This document shows positions 1-10,278 of a stretch of DNA of 64,000 bases, piece by piece; within the stretch, counting starts at the first letter, position 1; each line of letters starts with the position of its first letter. Position numbers and translations under genes: made by a program. The notes beneath the pieces are model-generated. The model was not told where the DNA came from, searched no databases, and worked only from the letters and a program-made list of their open reading frames with translations. Source of the stretch: Venturia oleaginea (Eukaryota; Ascomycota; Dothideomycetes; Venturiales; Venturiaceae). The stretch is taken from assembly GCA_013176395.1 (NCBI GenBank), contig JABMLP010000001.1:1674001-1738000 (forward strand), written 5' to 3'.

Positions 1-844
1 AATTGAAGGAATTGAGTGGCAGAGAGCGCGCTTCTTACTAACACTAAACATAGGCAACGATGCAGGGATGTCGATCCTTTTTGGGCTAAGGTCGAATCGC
101 AATCCCATTTAAAATCTCTTGATTTGAAAGGAAAAGTGAAGGACGACATGTTGGCAGCATGATTGAGAAGGTGGAGTGAAGGAGAGAGGAGGTGAATGAA
201 GAAAAGGCGACGGGTTTCTTGTGGCGTTTCCAGGACCTACTTAGGCAGTTTCTAATGAACGCCTACGTTCTCACATATTCACAAACAGGCTATCGGCCAG
301 AGCAAAGCGCGGACGGCCGCAACTGAAATTATAAAGCATACTCAGAAGTCGTGTCTCCCTCAAGGACAGCTTGGGTATACTCGAGCCTCCTGATTTTGGG
401 ATTTGATGTTAGATATCGGCCACTTCTTACTCACACCGACGGAGCGGGATCGACCAAAATCAGGAGTAAATAATTGCAAGTTGACTGCGGGGAGTTATCT
501 GCCTCGAAATGTGACTCCTCGAGTCCAATTTACATGTTAACTACCTCTGAACATCATCCCTTTATTCTTCTATATCGACATGCTCACCATCATCCAAATC
601 CTTGGTTCACAGCGAGGTTTGACGGCAAAGACATTAGAAAGAGGCAATAGAATGTATCTGAAGTGGAACAACACAAAGTATGAATTCAATGAGTGACTGC
701 ATAACTCTCGAACTGAGTGGAAGATGAGGGCTATCTATACAAAGAGAGTGTACTGACATAGGTTCTGACACCGCAGAGATACCGAGCAAACATGAGTGAG
801 AACAAACAGGTTTTGAAACGACTTTGAAACCGTTGGTGTTACCA
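1..844. other. No gene recognised
   Basis: No convincing coding frame, repeat or RNA gene was recognised in this left flank. It lies beyond the 3' end of the minus-strand low-complexity gene that follows and probably contains that gene's 3' untranslated region. Confidence 0.4.
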
Positions 845-2190
845 TCATATTGCAACAGAATGCCACGCTGTAAAATCACCCTCATTCTGTTTTCTACTCT
901 CTGTGCCCATTCCTTCGAGACCCTCGACCAACTCATTCTCATCGACATCCTCCCACTTATCTTCATCGTTATCCTCCCAATCCTCTTCGTCAACGTCCTC
1001 CTATGCCGAGAATTATGAGCTCGAAGTACTCGAAGAAAACGACGCGGTCTTAGTTTTAGGATGTCCAGCCTCGGCATTAGCTTCCCTTGCAGTCATATTC
1101 TCCCCATGATAATCACGACCTAGCCCAAACTGGAATCTGGCTGAGTCGAGATATGTGGGCGATATGATCGACTTTGCAATTGTTTCAATGTTATTGAGAC
1201 TCGAGGAGTGGTGGCTGGAAGATCCATGCTGCAGTTCACTTAGGCACAAGCGAGCATCTGCTTCTTCGAGCCAAGCCTCGTTGGAAAAATCAAGGTCTCG
1301 TCCCGCAGTTGACAAGTCGCAAGCGTCAGCTTCTTGGAGCCAGGCCTCATTGGAGCAACCGGGATCTTGTCCCACAGTGAATAAATCTCCATATTTTGAT
1401 GCGAGAAATCCTGAAGAGATGGCGAATTTGTCTTCCTCTGCAACTGACTCCCATGGATTATCTGTCGCGTCTCCGTGATAGTCACGGGAGTGTTGGGGAA
1501 CTAGTAGGCCAACATACATACCAGCCTGTGACTTGGATAGTTGGGAAAAGGCGAGTTCGGTGTTTTTAAGAGGCTCTATCGTCACATCGAATGGACCTTT
1601 GAGTTCGCCTGCCTCAAGCTCAAACGTGTCGACATCGATCTTGGGCTGCAAGGCCATGGCTCGTTCAATTGCCCGGTTTTCGGATGTGTAACTCGCTGCT
1701 AGGTGTTCGGCTCACCAAGAGTGGCATGGTGGATGCCGTGATCGGTCAAGACATTGGTGATGATCATTTGGGAATGCCCCATCAGCTGTTCCTTGAGCTT
1801 CTGCTCTTCGAGCCTTTCCTTCTCGAGCCTTTCCTTTTCAAGCCTTTCCTTCTCGAGCCTTTTCTTTTCGAGCCTTTTCTTTTCGAGCCTTTTCTTTTCG
1901 AGCCTTTTCTTCTCGAGCCTTACTTTTTCGAGCCTCTGCTTTTCGAGCTTTTTCGTTTCGAGCTTCTGCTTCTCGAGCCTCTCCTCTTCTTCAGGTCCCA
2001 TTAGACGTTCCTCGATGCGCTTCTCAATTCGTTCTTCTCTACGTTCCTCTTGACGCCTGTCTTCTCGACGTTGCTCCTCCCGTCGCTCGTATCGATCTCT
2101 AGCCCGACTTTCGCGGCCACTTCGCTCCCGTATGCGTTGTTCCTCTTCCCTACCCCGTCGCACATCGGAAGACCGCTGATCGTTGGACAT
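845..2190 (-). CDS. Hypothetical low-complexity coiled-coil protein (exon structure unresolved)
   Basis: Three minus-strand coding segments probably belong to one gene. Segment 1 (2190-1699, ATG) is an Arg/Glu/Lys-rich 163-residue stretch that ends in a long charged coiled coil built from a five-residue RLEKK-type repeat. A GTGAGC donor at about 1718 lies just before its stop. Segment 2 (1657-1013) is a 214-residue, acidic, Ser-rich frame. It contains a duplicated motif (SNEAWLQEADA and SNEAWLEEADA) and ends in a Ser-rich tail. Segment 3 (about 1000-845) is a strongly acidic frame (DEEDWEDNDEDKWED) opening right after a possible AG acceptor at 1001-1002. The first junction keeps frame only with a weak GAG acceptor, and I found no donor that joins segments 2 and 3 in frame, so a frameshift or unseen exon is possible. 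No known domain or function is recognised. Confidence 0.4.
1789..1985 (-). repeat. 15-bp tandem repeat coding a five-residue coiled-coil unit
   Basis: About 13 imperfect copies of a 15 bp unit lie head to tail (plus-strand form gagcctttccttctc with C/T variation). The unit is a multiple of three, so copy-number change keeps the host frame and only lengthens or shortens the RLEKK coiled coil. Confidence 0.85.
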
Positions 2191-3237
2191 TTAACGCTCA
2201 TATCTCTCCCTCTCGGATGGGCTTACTGTACTCCCATATCTGGTCCAAGATGGGTATGCTTCAGCAGGTGGTAAGATGCCGAACAAGTCGCATAACCGGT
2301 GAGGTGATCGGTAAGGAGAACGGTGCGGCATATTCGCTGCAAGTTATTTCTTCAAGGACTGAAGAATCGGGACCGAGACAATAAAGCATGATCTTTCTGG
2401 TGGTTGATGGGTTGCTCGTTCGTACTCGTCTGGAGTGTGCTTGAGGATTTGATTAAGCAAGAGATAATGAGGCATAAATATTCCATAGTGATCATTGCTC
2501 CAACGTCTATTGTGCTATCGCAGACCTACTAGTGTCCTTTCAGTTGATAAGATGACCAAGAGATGAGATGAAAAGCAATCGATTGTGAGCTCAAAACACT
2601 CATGTTGCTTCGCAGGAATGGAACCTCTTTCCTGTTGTCTTTTCTTCATTCTAGCATAAGTATGCCCGTAGCAAGAACACGCCATGGCAGCTGCTGTGAC
2701 TATTAAAGTTTCGTACCCGGTTTCCATAAGTCATCAAGCATGAACGAGGAGACCTGAAATGCCCTGGATTGGCTATAGAAGACTTCATACCAAACTTCAA
2801 GAAAGAGGTGTGAAGTCCAACTGGAACAGAATCATAGTGAGATAAATATAGTAAATGCCACATATCGAAAACCGGAGACCCCGATTAATATCAGGTCAAG
2901 TATCCCAGCTCTCGTTTGCTCAAATCGGCTGCTATCAAGACAGTTGTCATTTTTGTGAAAGAAGAAAAATGATTTTTTCTTCAAAGAAACTTCGGCCGCC
3001 CTTGAAGCGCACAACAAACTTTGCGAGACCTTTACTAAGGTTTAAACATTAAAGGCTCCAAAAATGGCGACATAATAGCAATTGACAGAGTAGTCTTGAC
3101 TCTTGAGAGGAGGTAAGCGGGCGCAGAGAGTTGACCAAAGAACTAGCGCCCCGATAATCTCCGAACCTCGGTCGGTGCTCATCTCATATTAAATTCTCCT
3201 TGTTCTTCTGCACGCCTTCTTGCCCTCTCCAAAAACA
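2191..3237. other. Intergenic, no gene recognised
   Basis: Separates two divergent genes, so it should hold both promoters. No conserved frame, repeat or structured RNA was recognised. Confidence 0.4.
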
Positions 3238-3489
3238 ATGTCCTTCGACCCAAAATCTCGCTCACCAACTTTAATCAAACTTCTCAAAACCCGTCTCGCA
3301 CCTATCCGCGAAAACGAGCTTATCACCAAAGCGCTCAACCCAGAAAGACCCGTGAGACCACCGGCAGATGGTCGAGAATGCTGTGGAAGCGCTTGCAAAC
3401 CATGCGTGATGGATTTGTATGGTGAGGAATTGAGGGTTTGGAAGGAGTGTTGGCGGGACCAGGCCAAGTCCGGGAGAGGCGAAAAATGA
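3238..3489 (+). CDS. Oxidoreductase-like domain protein (OXLD1-like)
   Basis: This 83-residue protein starts at the first in-frame ATG, which sits in good context (aaacaATGtcc). Residues about 43-73 match the small oxidoreductase-like domain: a Pro-rich lead (RPVRPPADGRE) followed by CCGSACKPCVMDLYGEELRVWKE, in which the CC, C and C residues, the D-L-Y and the W are the family's conserved positions. In known homologues this short Cys-rich module is found in small, often mitochondrial, proteins. The molecular activity is poorly defined despite the name. The N-terminus is basic and Ser-rich (KSRSPTLIKLLKTR), compatible with organelle import but not diagnostic. No intron is needed. The gene stands alone, with about 1 kb on the left and 0.8 kb on the right without genes. 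Confidence 0.75.
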   Translation: MSFDPKSRSPTLIKLLKTRLAPIRENELITKALNPERPVRPPADGRECCGSACKPCVMDLYGEELRVWKECWRDQAKSGRGEK

Positions 3490-4312
3490 AATAATCAAGG
3501 AAGGGACTGCAAGTGAGAAAGCAGATTTCAGAACGGAGAAGATGCCTGGAAATTTTGAATGCTGAATCAAATGCGGGGACTGAAGGGAAATGGCGGAGGT
3601 ATGTGGGCCTTCTCGCTACAAATCGATAAAATCCTGGTAATCCGGCTAGAAATGACTGCCAGAAGACTATCTATGTCGGTCCAAGAATATGAAATACTTG
3701 ATGAGATGATTTGCTCAATGTACCTGAGTTTATCGATAAACCAACCTTTTCCAAGAGCTCATGCTTTGACAGGTCGCTGAACGAAGCGCCCCTCCATCAA
3801 TTTCAAGAATTAGAATCCAATTGCCAGGAATTTATCAATGAGGATCTGAAATAGATGGCCTTGTAAAGAGAAGCCAAAGCAGTTCTACTCGCCGAGTAAA
3901 ATCTATCGACTGCCACCTGGCAAGGAAAGCTCTCGATGCACCGTTGATAGCATGATCCTGCGTGCCATCGGACGGTATCTGCTCTTTGCTACGGTAACGG
4001 GGATTTGATTGGTGACAATACCTATTGTGTAATTTAAGCGGAGGGAATCATGGGCGTGAGTGCGTGTGTGTGCTTGAAGGGGAGCGGATTCACCAGGTAC
4101 TAGTATACAGCCACAAGCGGGGTAACATGACGAGGAAATCTCATAACATAGTCTACTATGTAACATAGTATAACCGACTTGACAGCATCATTGACTTACA
4201 GTGCAAAAGTGTCTATCAAGGATCCAAGATACAATGCCTCCTCCCATCACCATGATGAACGAGTAATTGCAGGACCCGAACGAGCTTCCAAATCAACACC
4301 ACGATACTGATC
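3490..4312. other. Intergenic, no gene recognised
   Basis: No supported gene. Contains a short GT-rich stretch near 4050-4070. Serves as the upstream region of the DUF427 gene. Confidence 0.4.
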
Positions 4313-5229
4313 ATGTCCAGTCTCAAGGGAATCGCAAAGCATCTGCTAGAGAACGGACCTCGAAAGATCGCCCCAACATCTCGACGCGTACGCGTGCTCT
4401 TCAACAATACCTACATCGTTGATACGACCGAAGCTATACACGTCTGGGAGCACGATTACTACCCACAATACTATGTTCCCAGCACGGCACTCCAGAATCT
4501 GACCTGGGAAATCAAGGAGACGGTTCGACCCGTTGAAAGGCAGCAAGGAAATGGAGCCTCTATTCTGTCTATCAAGGTGCCAGGTTCTGAGGATGTGGCA
4601 GAGAGAACGACAGACAGGGTCGTCCACTTTTCACCTACACAAGATTACCAATCTCCCGTAGTCTGCCTTGCGGATTACGTGAGGCTTGAGTTCAATAGTA
4701 TGGGTACGTTTAATGATAGAGCGCGGCAGATGTTGTAAATCGCACGAGGAAGAAAGAGAGTGAGCTTCAAAACTCTCTGTCTCCATCAACTAACACGAAA
4801 TCAGATGGCTGGCTAGAAGAAGACACACCAATCTACGTCCACCCAAAAGATCCCTTCCGACGAGTCGATATCCTCCCTTCCTCCCGAACCATCAAGATCA
4901 ATCTCAACGGCATAACGCTAGCTGAATCTCCTTCCTCCGTCCACCTCCTTGAGACTGGTCTGCCGACACGGTATTACCTTCCTCTTGCCTCCATAAACCA
5001 GCAGTACATCCGAAAAAGCAACCTTATTACAAAGTGTCCTTACAAAGGCGATGCGGAATACTACGATGTGGTGATCAATGGACAAACCTTCCCGAGTCTC
5101 ATATGGTACTATCGGCTACCTACGCTTGAGAGCGCGGGCATGGCCGGTCTGGTGTGTTTTTATAATGAGAAGGTTGATATTATATTGGATGGTAAGGCAC
5201 TGGAAAGGCCGAAGACGCATTTTGTGTAG
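4313..5229 (+). CDS. Two-domain DUF427 protein, one intron
   Basis: Exon 1 is 4313-4703 and exon 2 is 4805-5229. The 101 bp intron has a GTACGT donor and a TCAG acceptor in phase 1. Joining them gives 816 nt and a 271-residue protein. The two halves are repeats of the DUF427 fold. The first (residues about 24-125) begins with RRVRVLFNNTYIVDTTEAIHV and has the family's W-E-H-x-x-Y-Y-P-x-Y-Y core. The second opens at the splice junction with GWLEEDTPIYVHPKDPF and continues through RVDILPSSRTIKINL. The W-x-E-E-D and H-P-x-D-P-x-x-R-V signatures are typical. Proteins of this family occur widely in fungi and bacteria, usually as one or two repeats; the biochemical role is not established. The exact in-frame join strongly supports the intron, and the gene looks intact. 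Confidence 0.85.
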
Positions 5230-5536
5230 ATGGTGTAGCAGAAACAAAAATAGAGTCTCAATGCCCAATGCCCTCATCCCCGTTGATAGCTATATTATCA
5301 TTTCTCGAATCACAGTGAAGTAACTTCGATTCCCTTCTCACAGACACTTCAGGTGGACTTCATGAAGCACTCAGGATCAAAGCTAACGAAGTGATAATAG
5401 CAAGAACTGGGAGCACAAGCTCATCTCAAAATAGTGAGGTGACCAATGAAGATTTGATCACTATTCTTAGCCACCTCTGGCACATGTGGAGTGGTATGAC
5501 ACGATCCTGATTCCAATTATGCTTATCCTTTGCAGC
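5230..5536. other. Intergenic, no gene recognised
   Basis: Short spacer between convergent genes; presumably holds 3' untranslated regions. Nothing else seen. Confidence 0.4.
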
Positions 5537-6130
5537 TCATAGCATATAGGTCCCGTTTTCTTCATCGATTCTTTCGCTGTTCCTTCCTACCTTCACCTCG
5601 CTGATTATCGCTTGATAAGTCATATTTTTCAAGGGGTCTGCATGCATCACTTTCCAATTTCTCCTACCAGACCCTGCCACTTGCGCTTCTATTAGCGTCC
5701 CAGCGCTCACCATGTCTCGAATGTCAGCATCGAAACCAGAATCATCGAAGCTATGGTTGATAACAGACACTCACTATCTCCGCTTGTTCTCATGGTGATC
5801 GAATGGGCTGAATGTGACAGTCTTGTAATGCTGCTCGTCGTGTATCTTGAAACAGCCGGCGCCCCGTGGGCAGACACCATGATTTTGGAAGTCCAGACAG
5901 ATACTCCGGACACACTCGACGCCACCGGCTGAGCAATTGCCGCAGGTAGCACGATTATCGCAGCGGCCGCGGACTCCCAGCACGCGTGGCAGACGAGGCG
6001 GCGACGCGTAAATGCTGGTTGCTGTGGAGGTGACGGTGGTGGAGGTATCTGGAGCTGGTTTGAAGGACCGGTTGGTGTCTCACGTATAGAGGCGCGTGAT
6101 GTGTCGTATCGGTCGTTGCTATTACGGTTG
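5537..6130 (-). pseudogene. CCCH zinc-finger protein gene, 5'-truncated and frame-broken
   Basis: The minus-strand frame 6079-5774 encodes a CCCH zinc finger, CLDFQNHGVCPRGAGCFKIH, with exact C-x8-C-x5-C-x3-H spacing, preceded by a second Cys cluster (RCDNRATCGNC). CCCH fingers of this spacing usually bind RNA. Upstream, a Pro-rich stretch (PPPPSPPQQPAF) lies in another frame, so an indel is likely near 5990. Downstream, a plausible continuation (5770-5537, starting near SFDDSGFDADIRDM) is separated from the finger by TAG and TGA stops next to a GTGAGT donor. The only phase-compatible acceptor I found would make an impossible 24 bp intron. The 5' end is lost: at about 6130 the sequence runs directly into a gypsy integrase fragment. 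I read this as a host gene cut by a retroelement, with decay, but a spliced gene with a missed exon cannot be excluded. Confidence 0.5.
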
Positions 6131-8175
6131 TTGTTTCCATGCACCGTCGGGTGCCTTGTTGGGTTGGAGGAGTCCGTAGGGTTTATGTCGTTCGTACTTG
6201 GCTTTCTTGCAAAGATCACACTTTCCTATTTCCTTGAAAACTTCCTGTCGCATGTGCGGGAAGTAGAAGGTATTCTGAAGTCGTGAAAGGACAATCTCTG
6301 CTCTGCAATGACCATTGAGTGGAGATTCGTGTTGATGTAGGATGTACTGTTTCCTAAGGCTCGTGGGAAGATATACCAAGTTGTTGAAGAGGAACAATCC
6401 GTCTTCAATACGGGTATTCTGATCTGCTGATTGAATGTAGCCTTTTACATCTGGATCCTTTTGTTGCGCGTTCCTGACCTCTTGCCAATAAGAGGGTTTT
6501 CCGGACTGAAGTGATGAGACTTGGTGCACAAGTGCATCACCTTCCTGTCGGAACAAAGCGCGTTCGACTTTCTCTTTTCTCCTGCCATAAAGTCTTCTCG
6601 TCGACTTAATGCATCGGCGTTAACGTTTTCCTTTCCTTTCTTGTAAAGGATATGGAAGTTGTAAGATGACAGTTCTTCTGACCATCTTAGTTGCCGTCGA
6701 TTCAATTCCTTTGTCGTCGTGAAATTCCGCAGATTCTTGTGATCGGAATACACGGTAATTTTGTGTTTCGCTCCTTCAAGATAATGCTTCCAGTGCTTGA
6801 AGGCATCAACTATCGCCATGAGTTCCTTATCTGAAGTGGAGTAGTTGATTTCTGCTTTCAGGAATTTTCGTGCATGGTAAGCTACTGGTCTAAGCTTTCC
6901 ATCTGAATCGGGTTGGCTGAGGCATGCTCCGAGGGCTCGATCGGATGCATCCGCCTCGACTGTGGCTGGTTTTTCTGAGTCAAACAGTTGCAGAATGGGT
7001 GGTGTTATTAACCGTGTCTTGAGTGCGTCAAAGGCCTTTTGCGCATGCTCGTTCCATTCGAAGGTAATCCCCTTCTTCATCAATCCCGTGAGGGGTTCTG
7101 CAACTTCGGAAAAGCTTTCGATAAATTGTCGATAATAATTCGTGAAGGCGTGAAATGACTGTACTCCTTTAAAGTTCGAGGGTACTGGCCAATCGCGGAC
7201 CTTCTGGTAAATTTCCGGGTCAATCTCAAGCCCAGCTTGAGAGACAAAACATCCAACGAACTTGATTCGTTGCTTGTGGAATTCGCTTTTCGAGGGTTTT
7301 AGCCGTAAGTTAAATTTCTGTAGTGCGCGGAGGACGATTCGAACGTGTTTAACGTGTTCTTCGAACGTTCGAGAGTAAACCAAAATATCATCCATATAAA
7401 CAGACACAAACTTGTCTAAGTGCTCGCGAAGCACATTGTTCATATAGACTTGCAGCGTCGCAGGGGCGTTTGTCAAACCGAAGGGCATGACAAGGTATTC
7501 GTAGTGCCCAAGGCGAGTGCGGAATGCTGTCTTCCACTCGTCACCTTCCTTAATCCTAATTCGATGAAAAGCCGCAGGAATATCGAATTTCGTGAACCAT
7601 CTGGCTCCTTGAAGTATGTCCCTCAACTCCTGGATTAAAGGCAGCGTGTACGAATTCTTCTCTGAAATCTCATTCAGATGTCGGTAATCGACACACAATC
7701 GTTGTGAACTATCGGACTTGGGTACGTAGAAAACTGGTTATCCGGCGGGTGACTTCGACTCCCGGATGAACCCTTTCTTCGTGAAATCGTCGATATATTC
7801 ACGAAGGGTTTCAAGTTGATCTTCCCTCAATGGATAGATCTTGAACTTCTTCGGTTGTTCATTATTCTCGAGCTTGATCTCATGATCCCATAGTTGGTGT
7901 GGTGGAAGAGAATCTTCGATCGATTCCTCTTCAAGAAGTTCCGCAAATTCCTGGTACTCATGGGGAATTTGGAACACTGACCTATCCTCCTCTATCTGGA
8001 GACGATAGCAGTATGCCACTTCAACGTGTGTAGGCCTTTTCCGCAAAGGTCTTTGTGCTGTCCGTGTTCTGGCGCGCATGCTAGCCTGCACGGGATATCG
8101 TTGGTCTGGTAACGTGAGCCGCTTAACCTCGGCATCTCAGCGGCACAAACGACAAGCAATTCCCATGCCTTCACC
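6131..8175 (-). mobile_element. Degenerate Ty3/gypsy fragment (gypsy-3): RT, RNase H, integrase N-terminus
   Basis: On the minus strand this encodes, in order, a pre-RT linker, a reverse transcriptase with the catalytic YMDD box (SVYMDDILVYSRTFEEH), RNase H (VEADASDRALGA... DKELMAIVDAFKHW... SDHKNLR) and the start of the integrase zinc-binding domain (LHQHESPLNGHCRA... CDLCKKAKYERHKPYG). The frame is broken at least twice: an in-frame TAA at 7738-7740, just before the RT fingers, and a frameshift at about 6550-6580 between RNase H and integrase. Gag, protease, the integrase core and both LTRs are missing, so this is an old, dead fragment. It differs clearly in sequence from the two gypsy families at 12-30 kb. 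Its right end lies about 90 bp from the serine hydrolase gene; its left end abuts the CCCH gene remnant. Confidence 0.85.
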
Positions 8176-8262
8176 TCCGCCCTAGGTATGCAACATATTC
8201 ATCAGATGTGGATTAAGAACAAGAGTCGTGCCGCTCCAGAGCGTAACGTTCGAGACTGGGAA

Positions 8263-9628
8263 ATGCCTCCTCCCCTTGCAGAATTCGAGCAGAAACTGCA
8301 CAAAGCTACGAGCTCAGATGACGACAAGTCACTTCCTAATGTTGCAGTTATAGCTGCAGACTCCAATGGTAACAACCTCATGCCATTTCACAACTGTCTT
8401 CTAATTCATGCTGACGAATGCATCTTAAGGGAAACTCCTTACGTCCATTTCATCCGGAACTTATTTTCCTAGAGCGCCGGCTGTAAAGTCCTCCAAGTCG
8501 AGTCCTGTTGATGTCGACATCAACCCAGCGGCGGAAAGCTTCACAGCAGACACAGTATGCTGGATAGCGTCATGTACCAAGCTAATGACATCTGTTTCTG
8601 CAATGCAACTGGTTGAGCGTGGTCTTATAAATCTGGACGACGACATCGCACAGACAGTGCTTCCAGAATTCAAAGGGATTCAGGTCCTCACCAAAATGAC
8701 CGACGATGGGCCAATCTTGAAGCCAGCCAAGAATAAAATCACCCTGCGTAATCTTCTGACGCACTCCTCGGGCATAGCTTATGAGTTCACGCACCCAAAG
8801 ATGTTTGCTTGGAGGCAGTGGTTCAATGAGCAATCAAAAGAGAACAAGGCGAAATCGCGATCTTCCGATCCCGCCGTGGCCTATCTGACCCCATTGATGT
8901 TTGAGCCTGACACGGGTGGCTGGGCCTACGGATATTCAATCGACTGGGTCGGCGTAGCAGTATCCCGCACATCCGGCTTTACACTTGGTGAGTACATGCA
9001 AAGACACATTTGGGACCCCCTCGGCATGACAAGCACGACATTCCACCTCGAACAGCGCACCGAACTTTTATCCCGCATGACTTCAATGGCCTCGAGGAAT
9101 GATGAGGGTAAACTCGAATGGGGAGAGTCTGGAGGTATGATTGATCCATTCAAGATGGGCGTGAAGGAAAGCGGCGGCGGCGGAGCTTTCAGCACCGCGA
9201 ACGATTACATCAAATTACTCGTCGCTATCCTTCAGAACAACGGAAAGTTGTTCAAGTCCCGAGACACGATCCCGTACATGATATCGCCCCATCTCAAGGA
9301 TCCTGCTCACCTAGCGTCTATACACGCAAACCCAATGTCTTACGGCCTTGCTGGAAACCTGCCGCAGGATACGAAGCTGGACTATGCTCTTGGAGGCATC
9401 ACGAATTTGACTCGCGTGTCAACAACGGGGCGTGCGGAGGGGAGTATGCAATGGTCCGGTTTACCGAATCTGTTTTGGTGGATAAATCCTAAGGATGGAA
9501 TCTGTGGGTGCTACTTCGGGCAGATTCTGCCACCAGGGGATATTCCTAGTTTTTTGATGTACGAAGAGTTCGAGAAGGCTGTGAATGCGGCGTTCGTGGA
9601 AGGCAAGGCTGTGAAAGGGAAGCTGTGA
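8263..9628 (+). CDS. Beta-lactamase-fold serine hydrolase (class C / EstB / LovD-like)
   Basis: Exon 1 is 8263-8368 and exon 2 is 8430-9628. The 61 bp intron has a GTAACA donor, a CTGAC branch-like site near 8411 and an AAG acceptor. The 434-residue product is in frame. The serine nucleophile motif S-x-x-K is visible as SCTK (WIASCTKLMTSVSAMQLVERG), just upstream of the internal ATG at 8585 that a naive call would choose. A second-motif tyrosine is probably in WAYGYSIDWVG, and the C-terminal GSMQWSGLPNLFWWI replaces the penicillin-binding-protein KTG box, as is usual in fungal esterase or transesterase members. Family members hydrolyse esters or transfer acyl groups; the substrate cannot be inferred. 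An upstream in-frame ATG at 8188 would add 25 residues, but 8263 (MPPPLAEFEQ) fits family N-termini better. No secretion signal is seen. The gene looks intact although it sits next to a dead retroelement. Confidence 0.8.
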
Positions 9629-10074
9629 GGAACGTAGTATCCTTGCGCTGGACCTTCAGCTCGAGACTGATTTAAACAATACGACTTTGGATATGAGGTG
9701 GCTGGGATCTATCCATATTGATGTCCGACTTATAAACTATGCCATCATCGCAAGTAAGTGATTGGGCCTGTGACAAGGGACTATCAGCCACGAGCCCTTC
9801 TTGTGAATGCTGTGGCTGCGTCAGTCTATCATAACTATCTTTGTTAACATTGATGTTGTCACAGGCTATGGCCTAGATTGTGGTTCTCGGCTATGCCCTC
9901 AACCTTTGGAAACTTCTGGAAGATTCCACAGCCCCACCACCACTGATTATAAAAGCATGTATTCTAGTCTTTCTCTCTTTTCCTCAAGTTTGTAATACTC
10001 GTCAATCAGGATAGTCAATTGAAAAACATATCGACCACGCCTCTCACAGATGTCTCGTGAGAGGATAGTCTGAC
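9629..10074. other. Intergenic, no gene recognised
   Basis: Region 3' of the serine hydrolase. No supported frame or repeat. Confidence 0.4.
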
Positions 10075-10278
10075 TGTCACGTTTGACCTTGGACTTGACT
10101 TGGAAGCATGACTTGAATTCTATGGGATGTGCGAAGTTGTAAGGATGAGGAGCTAACTAAGAGGTAGAGACGAGTCTAAGTACTTGCGACCAGTCTCGCA
10201 CTAGACCTGATCGAGCAGAACCACCACATTTAACTACATTTAACTGCATTCGAATACCAACATAGTTCGATCATGACA
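10075..10278 (-). repeat. LTR of the gypsy-1 family (reverse orientation)
   Basis: A 204 bp LTR in reverse orientation, with TGTCA...TGACA ends. It matches the LTRs at 10474-10692, 12594-12689 and 29947-30150. Its two flanks do not share a 5 bp target duplication, and it terminates the transposase next to it. It is therefore the product of a rearrangement or a recombined insertion rather than a simple solo LTR. Confidence 0.8.

Noticed and set aside
3220..3237. Upstream extension of the oxidoreductase-like gene
   Set aside because: The codon at 3220 is TTG; the first ATG at 3238 has good context, so the extension is not needed.
8585..9628. Starting the serine hydrolase at the internal ATG 8585
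   Set aside because: It would cut off the S-x-x-K nucleophile motif, which is present just upstream and joins in frame through a normal 61 bp intron.
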